This document shows, one piece after another, positions 1 to 5,944 of a DNA stretch of 9,967 nucleotides (within the stretch, counting starts at the first letter, position 1; every line of letters starts with the position of its first letter). The DNA comes from an uncultured Eubacteriales bacterium (lineage in GTDB: Bacteria; Bacillota; Clostridia; UMGS1840). The translations under genes and the position numbers were made by a program. The notes beneath the pieces are model-generated. The model ran no database searches. It was not told the DNA's origin and saw only the letters and a program-made list of their open reading frames with translations. The stretch spans positions 1-9,967 of the forward strand of contig USLP01000026.1 in NCBI GenBank assembly GCA_900555525.1. Reading direction: 5' to 3'.

Positions 1-7
1 TACTTTT

Positions 8-41
8 GCACACCGTATTAAAAATGCGGTGTGCTTTTTTT
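8..41 (+). terminator. Intrinsic terminator of an upstream gene outside the window
   Basis: The arms GCACACCG (8-15) and CGGTGTGC (27-34) pair perfectly; a T-G and an A-T pair can extend the helix inwards. Seven T residues follow (35-41). This is a classic Rho-independent terminator on the plus strand. No gene is visible upstream within the window, so it closes a gene off the left edge. Confidence 0.85.
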
Positions 42-88
42 ATATGTAAAATATTTATCGTAATTTTGATAAATTTGGCATAAATCTA

Positions 89-117
89 TTGCAAAAATGA
101 AAAAAATGTGGTATGAT
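89..117 (+). promoter_or_regulatory. Sigma-A promoter of the small RNA gene
   Basis: The -35 box TTGCAA (89-94) is separated by 17 nt from the -10 box TATGAT (112-117). The bases TGG immediately before the -10 box form an extended -10 element. The predicted start at about 124 falls on the first base of the long closing helix of the downstream RNA. Confidence 0.75.
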
Positions 118-123
118 AAATAT

Positions 124-331
124 GCTAAACAAACATTATTTAATAGATTTAAGATTTTCTCTATACCAAAAGGATAAGTATATTCTTTTACATTTGCCAT
201 TTAGAATTTGGTAAAAACACAAATTCCACTTGGTAAATGTAGGAGTGTTTCTCATCTATTAAGTTTGTTTAGCAGCAATCGGAGTTTGTGGTTTTCGGTG
301 TGCGGACAATGATTGTTCCGTACACTTTTTT
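124..331 (+). ncRNA. Candidate structured small RNA with a 6S-like rod shape
   Basis: No credible reading frame lies here, but the sequence folds well. An 11-bp perfect helix pairs GCTAAACAAAC (124-134) with GTTTGTTTAGC (263-273). It continues as TTAATAGAT (140-148) with ATCTATTAA (254-262), leaving only a 5-nt bulge. A large asymmetric bubble follows (149-189 against 241-253), with a weak TATAC/GTATA hairpin (162-182) on its 5' side. The rod resumes with ACATTTGCCA (190-199) against TGGTAAATGT (231-240), then GAATTTG (204-210) against CAAATTC (220-226). A terminator ends the transcript near 331, giving about 208 nt. A closed rod with a central bubble is the shape of 6S RNA, which binds sigma-A RNA polymerase. 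Assignment to that family is inference; a leader or riboswitch for the next gene is the alternative. Confidence 0.6.
298..331 (+). terminator. Intrinsic terminator of the small RNA
   Basis: GTGTGCGGA (298-306) pairs with TTCCGTACAC (316-325), with one G-T wobble, and the helix continues through CAA/TTG with one unpaired base. Six T residues follow (326-331). It lies about 25 nt beyond the closing helix of the candidate RNA and about 100 nt before the next start codon. Confidence 0.8.
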
Positions 332-343
332 ATTTGCGTATAA

Positions 344-392
344 ATATGATAACATATCATATGGCACAAAATTGGTACATGCCTTATGATAT
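344..392. promoter_or_regulatory. Cluster of inverted repeats, candidate operators
   Basis: ATATGATA (344-351) and TATCATAT (355-362) form a perfect 8-bp inverted repeat with a 3-nt spacer. A second inverted repeat pairs 354-366 (ATATCATATGGCA) with 380-392 (TGCCTTATGATAT), matching at 12 of 13 positions. Three copies of a TATGATA-type half-site therefore sit just upstream of the zinc-ribbon gene and overlap its probable promoter. The spacing and dyad symmetry suggest binding of a dimeric regulator. The regulator is unknown; the WYL protein 0.7 kb downstream is one candidate. Confidence 0.45.
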
Positions 393-398
393 TATAAT
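372..398 (+). promoter_or_regulatory. Possible promoter of the zinc-ribbon/repeat-protein unit
   Basis: TTGGTA (372-377) and a consensus TATAAT (393-398) are separated by only 15 nt, so the pair is suboptimal despite the perfect -10 box. The start would be near 405, just upstream of the strong AAGGAGGTG ribosome site at 411-419. Confidence 0.35.
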
Positions 399-428
399 AA
401 TATACAAAATAAGGAGGTGATGATATAT

Positions 429-806
429 ATGAACTGGTTAATAATTACAGTTGCGGTACTGCTGTTACTTTCAATATTATGTAAATATTTGGAACGCGCA
501 CAATGCCCGAACTGCAAATCAAGGAAAGTTGTCGAAATCGGGCGAGAAGAAATCGGCTCGGAGCCAAAGCTTTTCAAAGAAACCGTAAGACTTAAAGAAT
601 ACAATAACAAAGGCAATCACAGAACCGACTGGGGTCATCGTGCCGCTTCAAATCAATATGTGAATCCGCCGACCAAAATTATTACCAAAGAAGTTATTGT
701 TGAAGGAAAAAGAACTTGGTACAATGTCGGCTACAGATGCAAAAAATGCAATAATGAATTTTTAGTTAAAGAGTATATTGATACAAAACCGGAAATAGAA
801 GAATAA
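429..806 (+). CDS. Small membrane-anchored zinc-ribbon protein, function unknown
   Basis: The protein has 125 residues. Residues 3-18 form one hydrophobic segment (WLIITVAVLLLLSILC), so it is probably a single-pass membrane protein with its bulk in the cytoplasm. A CPNC pair at residues 26-29 and a CKKC pair at 104-107 could bind one zinc ion as a split zinc ribbon, with a polar, charged stretch of about 75 residues between them. I chose ATG429 because AAGGAGG (411-417) lies 11 nt upstream; GTG417 and ATG420 overlap the ribosome site and are unlikely. The next gene starts 17 nt after the stop codon, so the two are probably co-transcribed. I do not recognise a family, and the role (perhaps metal-stabilised protein or nucleic acid binding at the membrane) is open. 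Confidence 0.8.
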   Translation: MNWLIITVAVLLLLSILCKYLERAQCPNCKSRKVVEIGREEIGSEPKLFKETVRLKEYNNKGNHRTDWGHRAASNQYVNPPTKIITKEVIVEGKRTWYNVGYRCKKCNNEFLVKEYIDTKPEIEE

Positions 807-823
807 AACAGGAGGAATAAAAA

Positions 824-1030
824 ATGGCAACACCAATATATTTTGTTCAAAGTAAATTTGAAAGAGGCGCAGTAAAAGTGTTTATAAGCGATAATAAATA
901 CGAAAGAGGCGTTCAAAAAGTTTGGGTTACAGAAAATAAGTACGAAAACGGTGCGATTAAAGGCTTCGTGGTAGACAGTAAGTATGACGCACAATTAAAA
1001 GTTTACATATGCAAAAACAAATACGAATAA
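824..1030 (+). CDS. 68-residue tandem-repeat protein, resembles DUF6150
   Basis: The ribosome site AGGAGG (811-816) precedes ATG824 by 7 nt. The 68-residue protein consists of about four tandem units of 13-14 residues with the pattern [VI]x[DE][NS]KYExGxxKVx: units end in SKFERGAVKVF, NKYERGVQKVW, NKYENGAIKGF and SKYDAQLKVY, and the protein closes on NKYE. Each unit looks like a beta-hairpin, so the chain may form a small repetitive beta sheet. Similar short KYxA/KVY repeat proteins are annotated as DUF6150 in Firmicutes; I make that link from memory of the repeat pattern, and no function is known to me. No signal peptide or membrane segment is visible. It is probably co-transcribed with the zinc-ribbon gene just upstream. 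Confidence 0.8.
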   Translation: MATPIYFVQSKFERGAVKVFISDNKYERGVQKVWVTENKYENGAIKGFVVDSKYDAQLKVYICKNKYE

Positions 1031-1047
1031 ATTCGATTTTGAATATT

Positions 1048-1083
1048 CTATAAGGATAGTCAGTTATACGACTATCCTTATAG
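1048..1083 (+). terminator. 14-bp perfect hairpin ending the two-gene unit
   Basis: CTATAAGGATAGTC (1048-1061) pairs perfectly with GACTATCCTTATAG (1070-1083) around the 8-nt loop AGTTATAC. It starts 17 nt after the stop codon of the repeat protein. Only GGTTTTA follows, so the T-tract is poor. It may be an inefficient terminator that allows some read-through into the WYL operon, or an operator. Confidence 0.6.
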
Positions 1084-1103
1084 GGTTTTACAAAACTAAC
1101 AAA

Positions 1104-1115
1104 ATTCTTAAGAAT
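1104..1115. promoter_or_regulatory. 12-bp palindrome upstream of the WYL gene
   Basis: ATTCTTAAGAAT is a perfect 12-bp palindrome 21 nt before the WYL start codon. A weak promoter, TTTACA (1087-1092) with a poor -10 near TAAGAA (1109-1114), would overlap it. A repressor bound here could block transcription, and autoregulation by the WYL protein is plausible but unproven. Confidence 0.3.
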
Positions 1116-1136
1116 AGTGAAATGATGTGAATTTTT

Positions 1137-2162
1137 ATGTATACAATACCGCCGAAAAAAATGATAATTATAAATATATTGGATATTCTGAAAAAATATA
1201 CCGATATGGATCACAGGCTTACCCAAGCTGAAATTTCGGATATTTTAAAGAAAGAATATTATATGGAGGTTGACCGCAAGACCGTAAAGAGAAATTTACT
1301 CAATTTGCTGGACTTAAACTGCGGAATAGATTATACCGAAGTAACCCGAACGGATAAAAACGGCAACGATACCTCTATATGCACAGATTGGTACATACAG
1401 AGAAAGTTTGACAATTCGGAGCTGCGGCTTTTAATCGACAGTGTTATTTTCTCAAAAATGATTCCTCAAAAGCAATGCCGAGAGCTTGTGAAAAAAATAA
1501 CGGAACTGTCAAACGTTTACTTCGATAAAAAGGTTAGCAATATTTATAACCTTCCCGAAAGCCAACCCGAGAACAAAGAACTGTTTTATACAATTGATGT
1601 TCTTGATGAAGCAATTTCAAAAAACAAAAAAGTAGCGTTTACATATAACCGTTACGGCGCGGATAAAAAATTACATCCGAAAAGAGAAGAAAAATACATT
1701 GTAAATCCGTACCGAATGGCGGCTACAAACGGAAGATACTATCTTATCTGCAATTACGACAAATACGATACACTGTCAAATTACCGTATAGACAGGATAA
1801 CCGGTATAAAAATGCTTGACGAACCCGGAAAGCCCATAAGGGAATTGAAAGAAAAAGAAATCAATCTTCCGAAACACATGGCGGAGCATTTGTATATGTT
1901 TGCAGGGGAAAGTATTCACGCAAAATTCAAAGCAAAGGATTATATAATAGAGCAAGTTATAGATTGGTTCGGACTTGCGCCGAGAATAACCAAAGCGGAT
2001 GATGAAAATTATATCATTGAAGTAGAGGTCAACCGAGAAGCATTTTTTTGCTGGGCAATGCAATACGGACTGCATATCGAGGTTTTAGAGCCTTCGGATA
2101 TGCGTGAGCGAATAAAAAACGCGGCAAAATATATGTATGAAAAGTACACAGGAGGAGAATGA
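1137..2162 (+). CDS. WYL-domain transcriptional regulator
   Basis: The protein has 341 residues. Residues about 14-65 form a winged helix-turn-helix of the HTH_11/DeoR type (TQAEISDILKKEY, then DRKTVKRNLLNLLDL). Residues about 158-225 match the WYL domain: a strand at VAFTYNRYG, the VNPYRMAATNGRYYLIC core (the W-Y-L triad appears as R-Y-Y-L here), and YRIDRI. The C-terminal 90 residues fit the WCX extension, with FGLAPRIT and a final REAFFCWAMQYG/EVLEPSDMRERI. WYL proteins bind ligands, often nucleic acids or nucleotides, and act as repressors or activators of anti-phage and DNA-damage loci. ATG1137 has a poor ribosome site; ATG1161 is an alternative start, and an in-frame TGA at 1128 blocks anything further upstream. 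The Nmad2-like gene follows immediately (about 2 nt), so the regulator probably controls its own operon. Confidence 0.9.
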   Translation: MYTIPPKKMIIINILDILKKYTDMDHRLTQAEISDILKKEYYMEVDRKTVKRNLLNLLDLNCGIDYTEVTRTDKNGNDTSICTDWYIQRKFDNSELRLLIDSVIFSKMIPQKQCRELVKKITELSNVYFDKKVSNIYNLPESQPENKELFYTIDVLDEAISKNKKVAFTYNRYGADKKLHPKREEKYIVNPYRMAATNGRYYLICNYDKYDTLSNYRIDRITGIKMLDEPGKPIRELKEKEINLPKHMAEHLYMFAGESIHAKFKAKDYIIEQVIDWFGLAPRITKADDENYIIEVEVNREAFFCWAMQYGLHIEVLEPSDMRERIKNAAKYMYEKYTGGE

Positions 2163-2164
2163 AA

Positions 2165-2842
2165 ATGGATAAAATCATTTTTACTTACAGGTTAACTCAC
2201 GATACGGGCTTTGCGCCTTGTGTCGATAATGGGTTGCTAACGCTTGCCTGTTGCAAAGGCGGAACAAAAACTGTCAAGAGAGGATTAAGATATTTTATCG
2301 GACGATTTTTCGAAGAAAATCTGCAAAAAAATATTGAGGTATATATTTCCGGTCTTTATGCCGGAAAGCTTCTCTACATAGCAAAGATAGATAAAGTTAT
2401 TCCAATGACAGAATATTTTAGCGAAAAGGAAGATGAAGATCGTATTGACCAAATATACCGTTGGGACGGCGAAAAATTAAAAAGAGACACGAGCAAATTA
2501 AAGGGCATTCATGATGACGAACATTCCCAAAAATGTGATGAAAACGGAAAATATGTCTTAATCTCAAAAGAGTTTGTTTATTTTGGAAACAAAGCGATAG
2601 AATTAGATGAAAGCATACTTTGTCATTATCCCCCGACCAGAGGTCAATATCCGAAAGGTCAGCGCTCTCGTACACCCACCAATGTCTTAACGGATAAAAA
2701 AAAAAGCGACAGTGCGGAGCTTTATAAAAAATTGCAGAAATTAGTAGAAGAAAAAGGCTATACTTTTACAAGCGGTAAGGTATCGGAGCCACATAATCCG
2801 ATAAAAAACAGCAGTGGCTGCGGAATTTGCGGAAAGGACTAA
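2165..2842 (+). CDS. Nmad2-like putative nucleotide modification protein
   Basis: The protein has 225 residues, starting at ATG2165. GGAGG (2151-2155) lies 9 nt before that codon; the alternative ATG2159, which overlaps the WYL stop as ATGA, would leave only 3 nt. The N-terminus reads YRLTHDTGFAP, followed by LLTLACCK, the signature I associate with Nmad2 (nucleotide modification associated domain 2). A later YFGNKAIELDE segment also fits the family. The tail CGICGKD holds a CxxC pair. Nmad2 was defined by Iyer and colleagues from gene neighbourhoods of phage and bacterial DNA base-modification systems; its biochemical activity is unknown to me. The Nmad3-like gene starts 2 nt after the stop codon, so the pair is almost certainly translated from one message and may act together. 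No signal peptide is seen, so a cytoplasmic location is expected. Confidence 0.75.
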   Translation: MDKIIFTYRLTHDTGFAPCVDNGLLTLACCKGGTKTVKRGLRYFIGRFFEENLQKNIEVYISGLYAGKLLYIAKIDKVIPMTEYFSEKEDEDRIDQIYRWDGEKLKRDTSKLKGIHDDEHSQKCDENGKYVLISKEFVYFGNKAIELDESILCHYPPTRGQYPKGQRSRTPTNVLTDKKKSDSAELYKKLQKLVEEKGYTFTSGKVSEPHNPIKNSSGCGICGKD

Positions 2843-2844
2843 TT

Positions 2845-3660
2845 ATGAAAATAATTTTATCAAGAAAAGGATTTGACAACAGCAACGGAGGATGTCCAAG
2901 TCCCATTTTACCCGATGGCACGATGCTTTCCATGCCAATACCGTCAACCGACAATGACAAATATGAAGATTTAATGCATGACAATATTTCATATTTGCAG
3001 TTATTGGAAAATCTGAAACCAAAGCATACATATAACAGCTGTCATTTGGATCCCGACATAAGAGATAATGCAAGAAAAACAAAACCGTCGAATTGGAAAC
3101 CCGCATTTGGTCAGATTGGCAGTCCTCAAGGAACGTTGAAAAATGCAGGAGTGGAAAAAGGGGATTTGTTTCTGTTTTTTGGCTGGTTTAAAAAATGTTA
3201 TGAAAAAAACGGAGCTTACAGCTTTTATACAAAAAAGACATCAGATAATTTTTATGATTATGCAGACCTTCATGCCATATACGGATATATGCAGATAGGC
3301 GAAATACTAACCGATAAAGAACAAATAAAAAAATACATCTGGCATCCTCATGCGACAGATAAAAGATTGCAAAATAAGAAAAACGCACTTTATATTCCTG
3401 CTGAAAAATTGAGTTTTTGTCCAAGTATGAAAGGCTACGGCACATTTGATTTTTCCAAGAAACGTGTTCTCACAAAAGAAGGCTGTTCCCGTGCCACATG
3501 GATTAAACACCCATTTTTAGAACCTAAACACGTATACGGAAAAAGAAAAAACTCCGCAAAATCGAGTACGGAAGGGCTTTATTATGCGGGAATATGGCAA
3601 GAATTGATTGTATACGAATCACCCGAAATAATAGAATGGGTAAACGAAATTATAAAATAG
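2845..3660 (+). CDS. Nmad3-like putative nucleotide modification protein
   Basis: The protein has 271 residues, starting at ATG2845 with GGAAAGGA (2831-2838) upstream. The motifs are strong and in the order I recall for Nmad3: SRKGFD (6-11), GGCPSPILPDG (15-25) and SMPIP (29-33), HLDPDIR (67-73), FGQIGSPQ (88-95), GDLFLFFGWF (106-115) and HAIYGYMQIGEI (143-154), then WHPHA (166-170). Conserved His, Asp and Arg residues at 67-73 and the His-rich WHPHA could form an active site, but this is inference. Full length suggests an intact gene. It is the last gene of the WYL-Nmad2-Nmad3 operon. Family role: linked to DNA base hypermodification by gene neighbourhood, reaction unknown. No methyltransferase or glycosyltransferase partner lies within the window. 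Confidence 0.82.
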   Translation: MKIILSRKGFDNSNGGCPSPILPDGTMLSMPIPSTDNDKYEDLMHDNISYLQLLENLKPKHTYNSCHLDPDIRDNARKTKPSNWKPAFGQIGSPQGTLKNAGVEKGDLFLFFGWFKKCYEKNGAYSFYTKKTSDNFYDYADLHAIYGYMQIGEILTDKEQIKKYIWHPHATDKRLQNKKNALYIPAEKLSFCPSMKGYGTFDFSKKRVLTKEGCSRATWIKHPFLEPKHVYGKRKNSAKSSTEGLYYAGIWQELIVYESPEIIEWVNEIIK

Positions 3661-3726
3661 AAGCAAAAATACCGTATATAATACCGCCAAAAAATTGTAA
3701 TAGTAAATATTTTATCTGCCGAATAA

Positions 3727-3752
3727 TGCGGAGGGGCGGACGCCCCTCCGCA
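3727..3752. repeat. GC-rich palindrome between convergent genes
   Basis: TGCGGAGGGGCG (3727-3738) and CGCCCCTCCGCA (3741-3752) form a perfect 12-bp helix with a 2-nt centre, far richer in G+C than its surroundings. It lies in the 98-nt gap between the Nmad3-like gene and the convergent minus-strand gene, 6 nt from the latter's stop codon. No T-tract follows on either strand, so it is not a typical intrinsic terminator. It resembles the REP-like dispersed palindromes of Clostridia, though it could still stop transcription from both sides. Confidence 0.55.
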
Positions 3753-3758
3753 CCATTT

Positions 3759-4796
3759 TCAGAACTGGTTTATCATGCTTCCGTCATTGGAATTATAAAT
3801 AACAACCGCTTCGCCTTCTTTGGAAAAGTGATAGTAACCCTTGCCGATAAAAACTACAGAATCATATCCCTTTAATATGAATTCGGGAAACAAATCATAA
3901 AGATTTTCCGAACCGCAATCGGTTTCAACCCGACCACGATATTTTATTTCACACAATCCGTATTTACCATTGCTGCAGTTTGCTATAAAACGGTTTTTTC
4001 CGACATATTTTAATGTGTGAGCAAACGGAAATGTTATGTATTTACCGTTTTTTTCGCATATGCCCAATAATTTTGTATCGTTATACGTTATTTCTTGAGA
4101 TGATACTGTAAATGTTTTTGAATAATACTCAAAATCAATAATTTCACCGTCAAAGCAAAGCTGTTCTAACGGCAAAGACAAAGTTCCGACATATTTTAAG
4201 AGAGTCATTTTTCCTTCAATATTTACCAGCTTTTCATTTTTATCAAAATCAACATAAGCATAATAATTATTCAAGGCATAAAATCTGAAATCCTTAAACG
4301 GTTCCTTATATTTTATTTCTCCCCATGATACGAGATAGAGTGTGTTGTTTTTTCTTCCCCATGCGGAATGATAGTTATCTATTTCTATTTCTTCAAAGTG
4401 AATAACCGTATTTTTATTGTCGGTATACAGATATACGTTTTCTTGATTATTGAAAAATGCCGATTCACAAGAATTGAAAGCATGGAAGTAATCATATTTA
4501 CACGGGACATCACAAACAAGCTTAGGCTTTTCACAATATTTCGGTAAATCTTTTCTTTTTTTAAAAAAGTCATATTTGGTATTTCTTAATCCCTCAAAAT
4601 GAATTGCGCCAAACAATCCGTTTTTGACAACAAAAAAATTATTTATTGCGTAACCGTTAATTATTATATTTTCATATTCAAAAGGTAACAGTATTTCACC
4701 GGTCGGCAGATAAATGATACCGAATTTATTTTCTCTTTTTTCAATTTCGATGTCCGGGGTGTAGGAACAAAGACCTTCAAAGCTATAAATATCCAT
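3759..4796 (-). CDS. Hypothetical protein with degenerate WG-like repeats
   Basis: The protein has 345 residues, with no signal peptide and no membrane segment. It is rich in aromatic residues and beta-strand-like sequence. Residues 22-44 (ENKFGIIYLPTGEILLPFEY) match the layout of a WG repeat, with F for W: a K[FW]G turn, a glycine-rich hairpin, then LPFEYxxI. Related units appear at NGLFGAIHFEG (about 59-69) and NGKYGLCEIKYRG (about residues 275-290), and the chain could form a beta-propeller-like or solenoid fold. WG-repeat proteins are common in Bacteria and mostly uncharacterised. The ATG at 4796 has GGAGT 10 nt upstream. The gene is convergent with the Nmad operon and is followed on its 3' side by the GC-rich palindrome. 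I cannot assign a function. Confidence 0.75.
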   Translation of the reverse strand: MDIYSFEGLCSYTPDIEIEKRENKFGIIYLPTGEILLPFEYENIIINGYAINNFFVVKNGLFGAIHFEGLRNTKYDFFKKRKDLPKYCEKPKLVCDVPCKYDYFHAFNSCESAFFNNQENVYLYTDNKNTVIHFEEIEIDNYHSAWGRKNNTLYLVSWGEIKYKEPFKDFRFYALNNYYAYVDFDKNEKLVNIEGKMTLLKYVGTLSLPLEQLCFDGEIIDFEYYSKTFTVSSQEITYNDTKLLGICEKNGKYITFPFAHTLKYVGKNRFIANCSNGKYGLCEIKYRGRVETDCGSENLYDLFPEFILKGYDSVVFIGKGYYHFSKEGEAVVIYNSNDGSMINQF

Positions 4797-5009
4797 TATA
4801 AACTACTCCATTTTTACTCAAAAAATATTCTGTAAAATCAAATGTTAATACTATTATACAACGTAAGATGTACCTTTTTTGGAGCATTGAAGGATTTTTT
4901 TGATTTTTCATCACAAAATTATCATGAATTTCTTGCACGATTCTCAATTTTATTTTGTATAATAAAACAAAAATGATGTGAAAGGAATAATTAAAAACAA
5001 TGGGACTGT
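4797..5009 (-). promoter_or_regulatory. Gene-free AT-rich stretch, weak promoter signals for the WG-like gene
   Basis: No credible gene is visible in this stretch. On the minus strand, TTGAGA (4942-4947) and GATAAT (4918-4923) are 18 nt apart, and a TATAAT (4853-4858) without a clear -35 box lies nearer the start codon. Either could drive the WG-like gene. Nothing else stands out. Confidence 0.25.
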
Positions 5010-5044
5010 TCTGCCCCCAAAAGTTAGACACTTTTGGGGGCAGA
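5002..5044. repeat. Palindrome resembling an IS3-family end, possible terminator
   Basis: TCTGCCCCCAAAAG (5010-5023) pairs perfectly with CTTTTGGGGGCAGA (5031-5044) around a 7-nt loop. Read on the minus strand from 5030, the sequence begins TGTCTAACTTTTGGGGGCAG, which has the TG...CA polarity and wording I recall for terminal inverted repeats of IS3-family elements in Firmicutes. The second arm lacks the TGTCTAA part. No transposase remains. The hairpin starts 8 nt past the stop codon of the minus-strand zinc-ribbon gene and may end its transcript, although the nearest T-rich run (minus-strand TTGTTTTT) lies a dozen bases further on. Confidence 0.5.
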
Positions 5045-5051
5045 TTTAGAC

Positions 5052-5873
5052 TTAACCGTTTAAATCATTCAGCACAATTTTTTCCCATTCTATAAATGTA
5101 TTATTGCTACGCTCTTTATCGTGAATTTCACCGTCCTCATCTATCCATCTAAACAATCTGTTATCCTTAAAATACAATCTGTTTTCTTTTGTGCCGTCAA
5201 ACACAAATGCAAAATACAGCTCTCCGTTTTCAAAATAATAATATTTTGTATAAGATGTTATTGAATTAGACGGTATATCCATTCTCACAAGTTTTGAGCT
5301 GTCATCATAATATTTAACTTTTCCGCTTACACTATCTTTTTTTGTTAAATTTGATAAATTTGATTGAGTCGCATTATATAGTTCTCTGATTTTCAAGACT
5401 TCTTTTTCAATATCAAAATTATCATCTATGTATTCTGCCTTTCCCGAATTTTCTGTTTTATTATCCGCAGATACATCACCACTCAGTATTTCTGTATCAA
5501 CTAAATTATTCTGCAAATAAACATATCCTATTACCGATACACTTGCTGTTAATGCAACAACAAGCAATACAATTAAAAATACAAGCCCGTTATCTTTTTT
5601 CTTTTTGGGAGTTGCGTCTATGCTTTTCATCACTTCATCTTTCAATATTAAATTACAATGCGGACATTTGTTTCCTCTTTCCGATTCCGTCTGACTTTCT
5701 AACAATTTATGTCCGCATTTATTGCAGAACAATGCATTCTTTTTAAGAATATTTCCGCATTGGCAACAAACGTTACCTTCTAACTCTTTTGTTTCAGTTA
5801 CAATTTCAGAACCACATTCTTGACAAAATTTTGCTCCATCATTTACTAAACTACCGCATTTTTGGCATCTCAT
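5052..5873 (-). CDS. Zinc-ribbon protein with one membrane segment and an outer C-terminal domain
   Basis: The protein has 273 residues. The N-terminus carries two complete zinc ribbons, C3-C6/C17-C20 and C36-C39/C50-C53, each in the CxxCG...FCxxCG form, plus an unpaired CPHC knuckle at 70-73. A KKKK stretch (90-93) precedes a membrane helix at 97-120, consistent with the positive-inside rule and a cytoplasmic N-terminus. About 150 residues follow outside: an acidic, coil-prone linker (about residues 130-185) and a C-terminal beta-rich domain (KVKYYDDSSKLVRMDI, TKYYYFENGELYFAFVF, NRLYFKDNRLFRWID) of repeated strand-turn units. Zinc-ribbon/TM/outer-domain proteins are frequent in Clostridia and mostly uncharacterised. 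A strong promoter lies 43 nt upstream of the start. The ribosome site AAGGGA is weak but present. It is monocistronic. Confidence 0.85.
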   Translation of the reverse strand: MRCQKCGSLVNDGAKFCQECGSEIVTETKELEGNVCCQCGNILKKNALFCNKCGHKLLESQTESERGNKCPHCNLILKDEVMKSIDATPKKKKDNGLVFLIVLLVVALTASVSVIGYVYLQNNLVDTEILSGDVSADNKTENSGKAEYIDDNFDIEKEVLKIRELYNATQSNLSNLTKKDSVSGKVKYYDDSSKLVRMDIPSNSITSYTKYYYFENGELYFAFVFDGTKENRLYFKDNRLFRWIDEDGEIHDKERSNNTFIEWEKIVLNDLNG

Positions 5874-5915
5874 ATTCTCAGTCCCTTATATCTAATATTT
5901 TTACTTCTTAAGTTA

Positions 5916-5944
5916 ATTATATCAGAATTTTCTTTCAGCGTCAA
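5916..5944 (-). promoter_or_regulatory. Sigma-A promoter of the zinc-ribbon membrane protein
   Basis: On the minus strand, TTGACG (5944-5939) is followed by a 17-nt spacer and TATAAT (5921-5916). TGA precedes the -10 box and makes it an extended -10. It lies 43 nt upstream of the start codon. Confidence 0.8.

Noticed and set aside
124..273. CRISPR array
   Set aside because: The repeats here are a single inverted pair with complementary arms, not direct repeats with spacers.
731..994. Minus-strand frame opposite the zinc-ribbon and repeat genes
   Set aside because: It is a shadow of two genes that have clear ribosome sites, and it lacks family-like sequence.
2159..2842. ATG2159 as the start of the Nmad2-like gene
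   Set aside because: The ribosome site GGAGG ends only 3 nt before it; ATG2165 has normal spacing. The stop-overlap ATGA makes it tempting, but the evidence favours the later codon.
4783..5031. A minus-strand 82-codon open frame starting in the IS3-like palindrome
   Set aside because: It runs through a promoter region and the first bases of the WG-like gene, has no ribosome site, and its residues do not resemble any family. It is most likely a chance frame.
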